Positions 1 through 10,374 of a stretch of 64,000 nt of DNA are shown here, one piece after another. The notes under the pieces were generated by a model that saw only the letters and a program-made list of their open reading frames with translations, did not search any database and was not told the DNA's origin. How positions within the stretch are numbered: position 1 is the stretch's first letter; the number at the start of each line of letters is the position of its first letter. This DNA comes from Gordius sp. MW1 (Eukaryota > Nematomorpha > Gordioida > Gordea > Gordiidae): the NCBI GenBank assembly GCA_964036665.1, contig OZ038530.1:310001-374000 (forward strand). The letters run 5' to 3'. A program made the translations under genes and the position numbers.

Positions 1-360
1 TCGGATGCCTATACCACCACTCTTGGAGGGAAGGGTGGCTTGGAGCCATTGGAGAGGGCTAAATTTAAGGTTTAGGCACCTTTCGACTAGCAATTGGATT
101 TTTTTTTCCATCGCGTGGAGTAGGTTAACGGCTAGGAAGACGGGCGAGGCGCGTAATGCATAGTTAATTTTGGGTATTAGGAGGAAGTTTTTTAAGAGGA
201 AAAAGGCATGGTGGGGAGTTAGACGCTCCAGGGTGTGGGATATGGAGTCGATGAAACCGGAGAAATGCTCTAAGAATGTTTCAGTTGTTTTAACGCCTCC
301 AATGGGAGCGCCTAAGTAATGAAAGTCATCTCTTGATATGACTGGGAATGGGAGTTGGAA
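1..360 (-). pseudogene. Partial non-LTR retrotransposon reverse transcriptase, C-terminal part, cut by window edge
   Basis: The minus strand is open for 120 codons from base 360 down to base 1 and continues beyond the window. The translation contains YLGAPIGG near residue 16, then HHAFFLLKNFLLIPKINYAL, then WLQATLPSKSGGIGIR at the edge. This order (LGxPIGG, a ...LLKN..IPK..Y.LR block, and a ...Q..LP...GG.GIR block) is typical of the region after the catalytic core in animal LINE reverse transcriptases. No YADD box is present, so only the thumb-like part is in view. There is no start codon: the frame meets a stop just upstream, where the sequence passes into the duplicated AT-rich segment starting near 359. 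It is most likely a 5'-truncated or otherwise broken copy. The family call rests on motif recall, not on an alignment. Confidence 0.7.
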
Positions 361-862
361 AAACCCTATTTCTCAAATTGAATGTGACCTGATACTGTAT
401 GCTATCATATATATATATATCTATAATAAATTATGAAAATAAATTTAGTAATCAAAATCTGTTTAGTTTCATAAATCGCACCTTAATTTGTTGATTAAAT
501 TTTAATCACCCTCATGGGAGTAGCCAGGAAATTAAATTAGAGGGGGCAATAATGATTAAGGGAGGGGCAAATTAAACATTTTTTTAATTTTAGCCATTTG
601 ATAAAATATCTAAGATTTTTAAATTTAGAGGGGGGCAGCCGTTCCTCCCTGCCACCTCCTGGCAACGCCCATGCACACCGCAATTTTTTTTACTCTCGGG
701 TTGGATAACAAAATTTGAAACACGTTCGGAAGGAATTCGGTTAAAATTTTTTTAACACTTTCGGATCGGGCCGGGTCGGGTTAAAAATTTTAAAATGCTT
801 TCGGGTCGGGTCGGGTTAAAAATTTTGAAATGCTTTTGGATCGGGTTCGGGTTGAAAATTTT
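359..862. repeat. Direct duplication, copy 1 (about 0.5 kb)
   Basis: This segment starts at ctatttctcaaattgaatg and repeats at 1227-1734 with near identity, including a whole MITE and the G-rich tail of cgggtcgggtt motifs. The copies differ in the length of an AT dinucleotide run (near 405-421 here) and diverge after gttgaaaattt. The offset is about 868 bp before the AT run and 872 bp after it. Confidence 0.85.
513..673. mobile_element. Small MITE-like element, hAT-type ends
   Basis: A 161-bp element bounded by imperfect inverted repeats. The left end reads catgggagtagccagga and the right end, reverse complemented, reads catgggcgttgccagga. Ends of the form ca(g)tggcgtagccagga are common in hAT-type non-autonomous elements in invertebrate genomes. 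The interior is AT-rich with gggggg/cccccc-like arms. No clear 8-bp target duplication is visible. There is no coding capacity. Confidence 0.6.
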
Positions 863-1226
863 AATCTGCTTTAGGGGCGGGTCGGGTTGGATTTAAAGTG
901 TCGGGTCAAGGGTTATGAATCTTACATTGCAGAAGGGACATATCTTTAAAAATAATGCTATTATGTATAATATTTTTTAATTAATATCGAAATTTATAAT
1001 TGAAGATCATTCATTAAGTTAATTTAAATTTTTTTTGTTTTTTTAAATCTGATTGTTTTAATTTGGGCGCAAATTTAAATTTGACTCGTGAAAATATCAA
1101 CAAAATAATATTTTTAAATTGTATTTAAATAGTGTGAAGTGGTAGTTGATTATTAATTTAAACTAAATAAATTTATATTCATAAAACAAATAAGATAATG
1201 TTTAAATTTATTAAATGATTCATTTG
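863..1226. other. AT-rich non-coding spacer
   Basis: About 360 bp of AT-rich DNA between the two copies of the duplicated segment. It begins with the divergent end of the gggtcgggtt tract. No gene, RNA or transposon end is recognisable. Confidence 0.6.
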
Positions 1227-1734
1227 AAAAACTCTATTTCTCAAATTGAATGTGACCTGATACTGTATGCTATCATATATATATATATATATCTATAATA
1301 AATTATGAAAATAAATTTAGTAATCAAAATCTGTTTAGTTTCATAAATCGCACCTTAATTTGTTGATTAAATTTTAATCACCCTCATGGGAGTAGCCAGG
1401 AAATTAAATTAGAGGGGGCAATAATGATTAAGGGAGGGGCAAATTAAACATTTTTTTAATTTTAGCCATTTGATAAAATATCTAAGATTTTTAAATTTAG
1501 AGGGGGGCAGCCGTTCCTCCCTGCCACCTCCTGGCAACGCCCATGCACACCGCAATTTTTTTTACTCTCGGGTTGGATAACAAAATTTGAAACACGTTCG
1601 GAAGGAATTCGGTTAAAATTTTTTTAACACTTTCGGATCGGGCCGGGTCGGGTTAAAAATTTTAAAATGCTTTCGGGTCGGGTCGGGTTAAAAATTTTAA
1701 AATGCTTTCGGGTCGGGTTCGGGTTGAAAATTTA
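1227..1734. repeat. Direct duplication, copy 2
   Basis: Second copy of the 359-862 segment. Its AT dinucleotide run is about 4-6 bp longer. The G-rich tail (cgggtcgggttcgggttg) carries a few more units than in copy 1 and continues into gggtcgggtcgggttcgggt. The two copies are almost identical over about 500 bp, so the duplication is recent compared with the hAT remnant further right. Confidence 0.85.
1385..1545. mobile_element. Small MITE-like element, hAT-type ends, second copy
   Basis: The same 161-bp element as at 513-673, with the same imperfect terminal repeats. It was copied as part of the larger duplicated segment rather than by a separate insertion, because the flanks match as well. 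Confidence 0.6.
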
Positions 1735-2080
1735 GAAAAAATTTGGGTCGGGTCGGGTTCGGGTCGAAAAAAAATAACTTTGCAGTTCTCTAGTCTATAG
1801 TCATAATTCAAATTATAGGTCGCCTACACCAAATTGTTCAAATTTATACAGTATCTAAAAAACTCTAAATTGAAAGTTGTATGTTTTGGAAGGATGACTA
1901 TTGGCTTTTCCAAGGTCTTACCCTCTATTTGCGTTCCTTTCGTCCTTTTGATTAATTTAGAAGTTGATAATTAAGAATGAATGAAAGAAAACCTATTCCT
2001 CAATAATAGCAGGGTTTACAAAAATTAAACTTTTTAAATATTTGTATAAATAATTAACTAATCATTTTGCATTTTATACA
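1735..2080. other. AT-rich non-coding DNA
   Basis: No coding or RNA feature is seen. From about 2035 the sequence (tttgtataaataattaac...) already resembles the flank of the element A sub-repeat that follows, so the copy may extend slightly left of 2081. Confidence 0.5.
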
Positions 2081-2240
2081 CCCCTATAGGCATTCTCGCC
2101 CCTTCCCACCTTTCTCGCCCATAAATTGCATAGCAAATATGCTACGTTTATACGGAGTATAGATGAGTTTCGTTCCCCCTTGCCTCCTGCACCTCCCTCC
2201 CCCTTCCCTTCCCCCCTCCCACAAGGGCCGAAGGCCCGAG
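2081..2240 (-). repeat. Short element A sub-repeat, standalone copy
   Basis: About 160 bp running from cccctataggcattctcgcc through ataaattgcatagcaaatat and a polypyrimidine tract to the hairpin gggccgaaggcccgag. The same module occurs in reverse complement at 5485-5645, alone at 9711-9867, and at 16993-17213. In the 5.5 kb and 17 kb copies it forms one end of element A. The hairpin gggcc-gaa-ggccc marks the outer edge in all four copies. It is probably a solo terminal fragment. Confidence 0.7.
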
Positions 2241-4134
2241 TTTTTTTATAATGTTGTATATTTTACACAGATCTTATATTTTAGAGGTCAGATTTGTTAA
2301 AATTTTGTACCCGAACCCGTCCCGGTTCGAGTTTATAACTAATAACCCACCCTGGCCCACTTAAACCATTCAAAAATACCCGAACTGCCTGGCCCTTAAT
2401 AATGAAATTTGTAGCAGTAATTTAGGTATACTTTCATATTTAGATAAGAAATACGATTAATAATTATTATACAATCAAATAAGGAGGTGACATAATAATG
2501 CACAAAAATAAAATAATACACTATATAAAATAAAATCTTAATGGGCCCAAATTGCTCAAATTCTTTTGTTGCCAGCCGGGCGTGTCAAAAAATTTACTTT
2601 TACGACATTGGCTCTCTAGACCCTGGCTACGCGCCTGCTTTGTTTGGTTGCACCAACATTTACTAACCAAGAAAATATTATCACCATTTTGCGTAATTAC
2701 GATGTCTCGGCCTGTTTTGCAAACGGCATTTACTTTATATATTATTTTTAAACAAATATTTGGCATTGTTGCTTCTACTAGACAAAATTTACACTTATTT
2801 AGTCCTAATAGTCGGACAAAACCACCAGCTTTTCAATGTATATATTGTCAAATAAATCGATATATGATTAAGTCTTATACTTGGCCATATTACAGCGTTT
2901 ACCTAAACTTTTGCACTTCTTATTCCTCTCCTGCACACTATTAGGAGAGAAAAGGGGTAATCAATCATAGCGTCTAACATGAATCGCTCATTCCTTCTCT
3001 CCCCTTCGCATGTAACACACTCCTTCCCCAACCTTATATGTTATTTTGCAACTCATACACCATATTTTGCACTTTTTTATAAAATAGTCATTTCTTGTAT
3101 AAATTAGTGCTTTTTTTTTCAAAATTTTCCTAGTATCCCTCCAATTTACTTATAGAAATCCCAACCCTGAAGTGACTTATGGGGTTTATAAAACCCCATT
3201 CTTAAAATAATCATAATTTTAAAATCAATAGAGTAACACTTTTCAAATTTTAAAGATAAGTTTACTAAAGCCTCTTATAGGTTTGTAAAAAAAAATTTAA
3301 TTATAAATAGTAATTCTAAAATTATATGCAATTTACCAAACACAAAGAAAATGAATAAAAATCAAAATGAAAAGTTTTATTTTTATAAAGGAGACCAAAC
3401 AGTTAGTAGAAATATAAAAAGCAAATGTTTTTTTTATTAAAAGAAGGTTTGAATAATATAAAAAACATGAATTCATGATAAAATGATTATACAGTAAAAA
3501 AAATAAAAGACTCTAAAAAATGGTCATTTCGCATTTTTCGCTGCAATTTTCGCAAAATATTATATAGTGTGATCAACACAGACAGGGTTTTGACGCCTAT
3601 TGCACGAAAATCTTGTTTTCCATAAACAAATATAACTAGCGATATTGATCCAAATGTTATACACATGCTTAAATTACTATTTTAAGTAAAAAATAAAATA
3701 AAAATTTGATAAAAAATAAAAAAAACTTTCTTAATTGACCAAACGCTTATCTCTCCAAAAGTATTGAAGCAAATCCTATGAAATTTTCAGAAAATGTAGC
3801 TTTTGCACTATGAAAACTCTAAAAAAACCAAATCTCTAAATTTAAAACTCTTTAAGTGGTGTTAAATTATAACTTTCGTGGGGTTTCTTAGACCTCATAA
3901 GTACATTGGAGGGGTATAGTTTAAATTCATTAAACTTAAATTTTTTTAATGATTAATTTTTTTAATTTAAAGTTTATTCAACCTTAAAAATGAAATTTTG
4001 TCATGTATAGGTTTATTGTCGTGTTTTTCATTATTTATACACTTTTTTTGGTAAATTTTTTGTTAACGGCTTGGGGGGGGGCAAATTAAAAAAAAAGGCT
4101 TGTCATTTTCCTGAGAGCAAAAAAAAAGGTCTCG
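2241..4134. other. AT-rich intergenic DNA, no gene recognised
   Basis: About 1.9 kb of low-complexity AT-rich sequence. Near 2313-2400 it carries cccgaacccgtcccgg-type motifs complementary to the gggtcgggttcggg tract at 1560-1770, perhaps the other end of a decayed transposon. A 130-codon frame at 2552-2944 has no recognisable domain and looks like chance. A G run lies at about 4073-4081 just before the hAT element. Confidence 0.5.
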
Positions 4135-4448
4135 AGAGGTATAGCTATAGCGTGGCGCTATCCTTATTATGATTTTTTATTGTTAAGTAGCATATGTGCA
4201 CATTTGCTTTGAACTATCTTTATATAAGTGACCTAAATTAAGTATGAAAGACGCAGGCATAGCATATACATAAACAGAATCTCGTCTGGTCTGACGACCT
4301 TTTAATTTATATATTCAAGAAAGTTAATTTTAATCGATCTAAAACAAGATTTTTAAATCTGTTATTTCTAATTAAATAATTTTAATATTTATATTTTCGG
4401 CTTTTTTAATAATTTAAGAGTATTCAATATAAATTTAGTCCCTCGTTT
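4135..4448. repeat. hAT left inverted repeat
   Basis: Starts agaggtatagctatagcg and is repeated in reverse complement at 10065-10374 with only scattered differences, for example gcgtggcgctatcc here against gcgtagcgctatcc there. It contains the recognisable stretch cgtctggtctgacgacc. Confidence 0.85.
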
Positions 4449-4644
4449 AAACTACTCATAGCATTTGATTCAAAGTAGTGGGAGACAATCTTGATCTTTT
4501 CTTTGTCAGTATATTTCCGACCTTACTACTTGTTATTGCAAAATATTTACCTACATATACAAAGGTGGGAGGGAGGGATTATCTAATAGACAAAATTTCC
4601 CATAAGGGCTACTCCACAAAGGACACACCTGTGCGCTTTCCTTG

Positions 4645-4653
4645 TATATATAG
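4645..4653 (+). promoter_or_regulatory. TATA-box-like motif for the hAT transposase
   Basis: tatatatag lies 46 bp upstream of the transposase ATG at 4699, between the left inverted repeat and the coding start. Position and sequence suit a core promoter of the transposon, but the region is AT-rich so chance occurrence is possible. Confidence 0.35.
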
Positions 4654-4698
4654 CTAAAAAGTATTTATTAAAATATAGTTATTTTTTCTCTAAGTAAA

Positions 4699-5484
4699 AT
4701 GTCAATGTCATCCTTAAATACAAGCGATTTAACGTTATCCCCCAAAGCTATAAAAGTCTATACTTTAACCCCACGTAAAACCAAAAAGAAATGTATCGAG
4801 TGCACCAGAACATTTAGCCTTAAAACTTCCGTCACTAACATCAGGACACATTTTAATAACGCCCATCCGGAAAAATTAATTGCGATCGAAAAGACACCAT
4901 CCATTTTTAAAGGTGCCGTGACTGATGAACAAAATGAAACTTTTAATAGTAAATTTTTAGAATATGTCATTAATGACAATATTCCGCTATCGACCTATAA
5001 TAGCCCAAGTTTGAAAATGATGTTGGAATGTCTTAGCGGCAACATCAATTTGTGGTGCAAGCAAACTGCAAAAACCCACCTGCGCGAAATATATGAAGGC
5101 CAGAAAGAAATCCTCTCAAATAAACTTAGGACCATAACAACGCATGGGCAAAGCCCGAATAATGTGTCATATATAGGAATAACAATACATTTCATCAATA
5201 AACAATGGCGGCTGGAAAATCTGTTACTTCAAATACTAATGATGCCAACACCCCATACGGGTAGAGAAATATCGAATATTTTGCACAAAGTATTAGTCGA
5301 TTTCGATCTGGAAGATAAGTTTCTCTCTTTCACCACCGACAATGCCTCCAATAAAATAAACGCAATTACTTTATTGCGTAATAATATGCCCACTACCAAA
5401 ATTTTAAATTTCAGATGCGGTGCTCATGTTATAAACCTCATTGCTGGCGAAGGGTTGAAAATTATCCATCCTTATTTAATTATA
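4699..5484 (+). pseudogene. hAT transposase, N-terminal part with BED zinc finger
   Basis: The frame opens at ATG 4699 and encodes about 262 residues before the element A insertion at 5485; the remaining codons up to 5571 come from the inserted DNA. Residues about 33-55 hold a BED-type zinc finger: KKCIEC, then about 16 residues, then THFNNAH (two Cys, two His). Next comes a helical block FLEYVINDNIPLSTYNSP, typical of the region before the RNase H-like core. The core follows with SYIGITIHFI, the LSFTTDNASNKINAI motif that places a catalytic Asp in DNAS, and ILNFRCGAHVINLI with the conserved CxxH. In intact relatives the protein is about 600-700 residues. Here the insertion breaks it after GLKIIHPYL. 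Confidence 0.85.
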
Positions 5485-5910
5485 CTCGGGCCTTCGGCCC
5501 TCGTGGGAAGGGGGAGGGGAGAAGGGAAGGGGGGAAGGGAAGGGGGGACGACTCATCTATACTTCGTATAAATGTATCATATTTGCTATGCAATTTATGG
5601 GCGAGAAAGGTGGGAAGGGGCGAGAATGCCTATAGGGGGGTATTAAATGCCTAATGATAACCTAATTATTTATAAAAATTTTCCATTTATAGGCAAAATG
5701 TAATATAGACAAAATGTAATATAGGCAAGGGTTAGGGTTAGATTTAGTGTTTGCATCTAGTTGCGTATTACATTAGTTTTTATGGCCTTTAGTGATTATG
5801 GGTCTAACAAACATTATATTATAAAACATCACAATGTTAATAATTGGCAGATTTGTTGGGAGAAATTTTTGTTGAATTTGAACAATTTTTAATTAAAAAA
5901 ATTAAAAATT

Positions 5911-6545
5911 TGGCCAATGGTCATTTTTGTACATTGGTCAGTACCAACAGATACTCTATAAGTCAATGATAGCCAAAAAAACGGAAAAAAAATTTTGATG
6001 CTCACTTTGGCCAATGGTCATTTTTTTCCATTGGTCAGCAGCCAGCACACGGTAAAAGTGGATATAAATTCATAAGAGTAAAAAAAACGAAAAATAAATT
6101 TTCGAATCACATTTTGGCCAATGGTCATTTTTTTCCATTGGTCAGCAGCCAGGACACGGTAAAAGTGGATATAAATTCATAATAGTCAAAAAAAAACGAA
6201 AAAAAAATTTTCGAATCACATTTTGGCCAATGGTCATTTTATTCCATTGGTCAGCAGCCAGCGAAGTAAAAAAAAAGAAATTGACACAGTAGATGAGAGT
6301 ATGAAAAATACCCCTACGAGTGATACTCTTGTGCAGATTACTCATACCTCATACTTTTTTGATGCACCTTCCTCCTTGTTTACTTGGGGTATTGGGGATG
6401 GAGCCAAAACTAACGGCCAAAAAGTCATAATAGCAATGGTAAGAACAGGAACAATCATAATAGTCAAAAAAAACGAAAAAAATAATTTCGAATCACATTT
6501 TGGCCAATGGTCATTTTTTTCATTGGTCAGCAGCCAGCGGACGGC
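5911..6545 (+). repeat. Internal tandem repeats of element A (about 107 bp)
   Basis: Copies start at the tggccaatggtcattttt motif near 5911, 6008, 6115, 6224 and 6501. Each copy has a dyad, ccaatgg...ccattgg, separated by a T-rich loop, followed by cagcagccag. The same repeats occur in reverse complement at about 16225-16745. They account for the small frames with MANGHF or MVIF starts, which are not genes. Confidence 0.8.
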
Positions 6546-6716
6546 CACAAAGTCTTATTATCAATGATAGTAACAAGAACAATCATAAGAGTCAAAAAAA
6601 ACTCCGGGATTCTAACCTCAAAACTAGTTAAATTGCATAGCAATTACCAAAATTTAAATATAGATATACTTATGCATTAATTTAACGTAGCAATTAAAAC
6701 CCGACCCCGCCCGAAA

Positions 6717-6840
6717 GCGAGGGAGATAGAGATGAGGGGTGGGGCACCTCTTTCTCATGCATTAATTTAAAAAATAACACAGCGAGGGAGATAGAGACGA
6801 GGGGTGGGGCACCTCTTTCTCATGCATTAATTTAAAAAAT
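6717..6840 (+). repeat. 65-bp tandem pair in element A
   Basis: Two near-identical copies start at gcgagggagatagaga at 6717 and 6782, each with ggggtggggcacctctttc. Related copies occur in reverse at about 8055-8165 and 15665-15780. Confidence 0.8.
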
Positions 6841-6929
6841 CGATAACCTAATATACCCAATGCAAATAGATAGGGAGGACGGACGGACAACGGACACCAA
6901 AAAACGAGCCCATAAATTGCATAGCAATC

Positions 6930-7414
6930 AAAAATCAATCGCCTGGTCCATTATATTCATTACAAGTCCGCAATGAGGGAGGAATGGTTCAACCATTCTA
7001 ATTCCTTGATTCCTTTAGCGAACAACACTCGGTGGAATTCAACATACCTAATGTTACAAAAGGCAAATAAGGTTTATTATATCGAAATTATACAATATTT
7101 TTTCAGGAAATGAGCACCTTGAACATCATTGTACAGAAATATTTTCCAGATGAATCATGAAGAAATTAGATATTTAAAAGAAGTTGAGAATTTTTTTCTT
7201 CCATTCTACAAAGTATATTAAATATTTTTTTATACATTGACAATAAAAAGGTAACTTTGGGACTTTGCACAGAAATAATCCCGACAATGGGTATTGTCGG
7301 AAATTTTTTTGAAGAAATTATTTGCGAATTAGAAAGAAATAGTATAACATATCCCACTCTTACGGAGGCAGCCACCAAAATGATTGTTAAAGCCAAACAT
7401 ATTTTTCCTTAATG
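6930..7414 (+). pseudogene. hAT transposase, middle part, frameshifted
   Basis: After the element A insertion the hAT frame resumes with KINRLVHYIHYKSAM and the hallmark NNTRWNSTYLMLQKA (near 7021-7065), then stops at TGA 7108-7110. A second frame then gives NHEEIRYLKEVENFFLPFYK (about 7155-7215). A third gives EIIPTMGIVGNFFEEIICEL and TYPTLTEAATKMIVKAKHIF to about 7412. At least two frameshifts and several stops are needed to read this part, so it is a clear pseudogene. The order of motifs matches hAT transposases between the core and the dimerisation domain. Confidence 0.75.
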
Positions 7415-7420
7415 TGTACC

Positions 7421-7614
7421 CAAGAGGTATATACATGCTCTATATTGGACCCACGTGTAAGAGAAAAGCAATGCCTAGTCATTTAAACACCGATGAACAT
7501 TGGGATAATTTTCGTCGGGACTTTATTGATAATTATTGCGGTCGTTATTTACTAGAGAGACCGATGATAAGTGGTTCATTTACCGAATCAATTTTACAGA
7601 AAAAACGCAGGTAA
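7421..7614 (+). pseudogene. hAT transposase, LDPR segment, frameshifted
   Basis: One frame reads MLYILDPRVREKQC, matching the conserved hAT motif (A/T)xLDPR that precedes the C-terminal domain. The neighbouring frame continues with HWDNFRRDFIDNYCGRYLLE. The two frames are joined by a frameshift near 7468. This is part of the same broken gene. Confidence 0.6.
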
Positions 7615-7652
7615 AATAATTTTGTGTAAATTTTACAATATTTAGTTCACGA

Positions 7653-7925
7653 ATGTTTCTGGGTGATGATGAATTAGATAGTTATATTATTGAGACTGAA
7701 TGTCACGGCGATGTTAATATACTTGAGTGGTGGAAATCATCATCGTTTCGATTTCCGAGTCTGGCAGCTATGGCCAGAGATTATTTATGCCATCAGAGCA
7801 CTTCCGTCCCCAGTGAGCGTTTATTTTCCAAGGCCGGAAATATATTGACAAAGAAAAGATCAAGATTGTCTCCCATTACTTTGAATCAAATGCTATGCGT
7901 GAATAGCTGGAAAGGAATGACATGA
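7653..7925 (+). pseudogene. hAT transposase, C-terminal dimerisation domain
   Basis: A 90-codon frame with the hAT C-terminal dimerisation signature: ILEWWKSSSFRFPSLAAMAR followed by SVPSERLFSKAGNILTKKRS and then SPITLNQMLCVNSW. The W-W-K, P-x-L and PSER(L/V)FS motifs are diagnostic of Dimer_Tnp_hAT. The stop TGA at 7923 falls where hAT proteins normally end. The 3' gene end is therefore intact although the upstream part is shattered. Confidence 0.85.
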
Positions 7926-7929
7926 ATTA

Positions 7930-8225
7930 TTAATTCCTATGCAATTTATGGGCTCGTTTTTGGTTGTCCGTCCGTTGTATGTCCGTTGTCCGTCCGTCCG
8001 TCCGTCTCCCTATCTATTTGCATTGGGTATATTAGGTTATCGACTTATTAAATTAATGCATGAGAAAGAGGTGCCCCCACCCCTCATCTCTATCTCCCTC
8101 GCTGTGTTATTTTTTAAATTAATGCATAAGAGGTGCCCACCCCTCATCTCTATCTCCCTCGGTGGGTTACACCCTCCCTATCTAATTGCATTGGGTATAT
8201 TAGGTTATCGATTTTTTAATTAAAA
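7930..8225 (-). mobile_element. Element A terminal fragment
   Basis: Begins tatgcaatttatgggctcg and gttgtccgtccgt, then has the ggtgcccc...atctccctcgctg repeat pair and the ttgcattgggtatattagg motif twice. This is the right third of element A in opposite orientation to the 5485 copy. The remainder of the element is missing. It directly abuts the end of the hAT coding region. Confidence 0.7.
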
Positions 8226-8713
8226 CGAGTTTTGTTATAATTACACCTTGTGAGGATGCCAAACGCGTTTAAATGTTCTCATTGTTTTCCTGATATAAAT
8301 GCTACCTTAAAATGCTGCCAATATTGCATATGTAAAATTAAAATTTGTTATATATATGGCCAAGATTTTTTGGGTGGCAATTAAATCATTTTATAAAAAC
8401 ACTGTATAGTTTTTTTTACTATTTGTATTATTTTTTAAAATGTCAACGATTTCTTGCCAATATCCTCGTTCCACTTTGTGCTCTTAAAATTCATTTATAA
8501 AAAAACATATTATACCATGTGAAATTTTTTATATTGTTTCAACTACATTACTTTATTTTATTCATGAATAAATTTTATTTATTTTATGCCCTAAAAACAT
8601 GAGGGTCTGAGACATACCAGTGTGATGTTATTAGAAAAAATACCGAAAGTAGTAGCTGAATTTTAAGTTTGTCCAACGTTTATGAGGGAAAAATTTTTCA
8701 TTTGCGTTTGACC
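8226..8713. other. AT-rich interior of the hAT element, no gene
   Basis: Low-complexity AT-rich DNA between the coding end and the nested MITE. Nothing coding or structural is recognised. Confidence 0.5.
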
Positions 8714-8888
8714 CATGGTCGTATCCAGATTTTGGATTAGGGGGGGGGGGACAAAACATAATATTTTTAAATTTTGAAGGGTTTTAGTAGTTAAAATTTT
8801 TGTGTCCCCCCCCCCCCCCCCCCCCATGGCTTTACCTGCTCAGCCCCCCCCCCCCTCCCCCAAGGCAAAAAGGCTAGCTACGCCACTG
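8714..8888. mobile_element. MITE with G-run and C-run arms
   Basis: Imperfect terminal repeats: catggtcgtatccag on the left and, reverse complemented, cagtggcgtagctag on the right, a common hAT-type MITE end. A run of 11 G (8740-8750) followed by aca and a run of 20 C (8806-8825) preceded by tgt form opposing arms. Flanks gtttgacc and gtggagac are only partly alike, so the target duplication is decayed or absent. The homopolymer lengths are prone to sequencing error. Confidence 0.55.
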
Positions 8889-9710
8889 GTGGAGACTATT
8901 TTTACGAACTAAAAAATACAAGTTACACCTGCGTTGATTTACAAGTTAGCCCTCATGTTACAATTTCTTAAAGGAGCGATGATTTTTGGTTTAATTTTAT
9001 GTATATTAAAGTTATCGAGTCGAGTAATTAAGTGGGGATTAATAGAAAATGCAAAAATTAATTTGAAAATTGTCATTCAAAAAGTATTAAATAAGAATTC
9101 TTCAATAAAATATATAAAAAATATATAATTATAAAAAGGAATAATAAAATAAAAAATGGGCGAACAAACCAAAAATGTTAAGCATTGTTAAAATTAATAC
9201 AATAAAAAAAAGATTAATGGGTATGATTAAGGTTGGGAATGTTTTACTTACATTGGTCAATGCTTACCCACTACGCCTATGTATATTAACCTTGGGTACT
9301 TTTTGCATTAAATTCAAATTTAAATAATGGATATGGATAATTAAATTTTAATTTATCCCTTTATTGTTAATCACATTAATTGCTATATTTTTTTCAAACC
9401 TATTTTCGACATTCGTGTTTCTTATAGACTATAAATAAATATAATTAAAATATTTGCATTAAATTTAGTGTTTTTAATCCATTATATTTGTAACTTATTT
9501 TCGAACATTGAGTTGTAAAATAAAATTAGTATGTTTAACATATAATATTGTGTGCACAAAACCTTAGAACAAGCTCTTGGAAGTTTGAAATTGAATTAAT
9601 GTAAAAAAAATTAAGTAGGGTTACCAATGCTTCTTCAAAATATTAGAAATCTAACTCTTATCATTTTGAAGCGAAATTTTTTTTACGGTTTAATATATAA
9701 ATTAAAAATA
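8889..9710. other. AT-rich DNA without recognisable gene
   Basis: A 64-codon frame at 8934-9128 is Ile/Lys-rich and matches nothing I recognise. The composition matches its AT-rich surroundings and it is treated as chance. The rest is non-coding hAT interior. Confidence 0.5.
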
Positions 9711-9867
9711 CCCCCCCTATAGGCATTCTCGCCCCTTCACACCTTTCTCGCCCATAAATTGCATAGCAAATATGATACATTTATACGGAGTATAGATGAG
9801 TCGTGCCCCCTTCCCTTCCCCCCTTCCCTTCTCCCCTCCCCCTTCCCACGAGAGCCGAAGGCCCGAG
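9711..9867 (-). repeat. Short element A sub-repeat, standalone copy
   Basis: Runs from cccccctataggcattctcg to ccgaaggcccgag, with ataaattgcatagcaaatat and a polypyrimidine tract in between. It has the same structure and orientation as 2081-2240 and is nested in the hAT element. Confidence 0.75.
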
Positions 9868-10064
9868 TTTAATATTTAATCATTTATTATTTTTATAAAG
9901 TGAATTACATATTTTGTGGATGTGAGATAAATAAATTAAAAAATTAAGATAGTTGTTTATAATATTATAAATATAAGTTTTATAATACATCTGCTTGAGA
10001 ACTCTAACGTTTTATAATTGAATTTTAATCTTTAGAAATGCGGTTAAGTTCTTTTAAAAGTACT

Positions 10065-10374
10065 TTAAATGAGGGACTAAATTTATATTGAATACTCTTA
10101 AATTATTAAAAAAGCCGAAAATATAAATATTAAAATTATTTAATTAGAAATAACAGATTTAAAAATCTTGTTTTAGATCGATTGAAATAACTTTCTTGAA
10201 TATATAAATTAAAAGGTCGTCAGACCAGACGAGATTCTGTTTATGTATGTGCCTGCGTCTTTCATACTTAATTTAGGTCACTTATATAAAGATAGTTTAA
10301 AGCAAATGTGCACAGATGCTACTTAACAATAAAAAATCATAACAAGGATAGCGCTACGCTATAGCTATACCTCT
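10065..10374. repeat. hAT right inverted repeat
   Basis: Reverse complement of 4135-4448, ending ...cgctatagctatacctct. It defines the right edge of the hAT element. Confidence 0.85.

Larger units (their letters stand above)
5485..6928 (+). mobile_element. Element A, copy 1: non-autonomous element inserted in the hAT transposase
   Basis: A 1.44-kb insertion whose removal rejoins the hAT protein (GLKIIHPYL on the left; KINRLVHYIHYKSAM on the right). Left end: hairpin ctcgggccttcggccc and a purine tract. Right end: gtccgt-type repeats on the opposite strand, then cgagcccataaattgcatag. Interior: ggttagggttag, about five copies of a roughly 107-bp repeat, and a 65-bp tandem pair. A reverse-orientation copy sits at 14718-17213. 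There are no long terminal inverted repeats and no clear target duplication, so the class is uncertain; a Helitron-like or unclassified element is possible. The right terminus matches the spacer of the large satellite array. Confidence 0.75.
4135..10374 (+). mobile_element. Decayed hAT-superfamily DNA transposon with long inverted repeats
   Basis: A 6.2-kb element delimited by inverted repeats of about 310 bp (4135-4448 and 10065-10374), with outer tips agaggtatagctatagcg. It carries a hAT transposase in pieces (4699-7925). The agaggt-type tip and the BED/hAT protein both support the superfamily. I find no matching 8-bp target duplication (left flank aggtctcg, right flank agcaccta), which fits an old or rearranged insertion. 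Nested inside are element A (5485-6928), an element A end fragment (7930-8225), a MITE (8714-8888) and a solo sub-repeat (9711-9867). It cannot encode an intact transposase. Confidence 0.75.

Noticed and set aside
2521..2944. Overlapping 81- and 130-codon frames on opposite strands.
   Set aside because: No recognisable domain, no supporting context, and AT-rich surroundings with many chance frames of this size.
5725..5745. ggttagggttag as telomeric repeat.
   Set aside because: There are fewer than two full units inside element A, and the same motif sits in its other copy. It is not a telomere.
8934..9128. 64-codon Ile/Lys-rich frame.
   Set aside because: The composition equals that of its AT-rich flanks, and it lies in the non-coding interior of a dead transposon.
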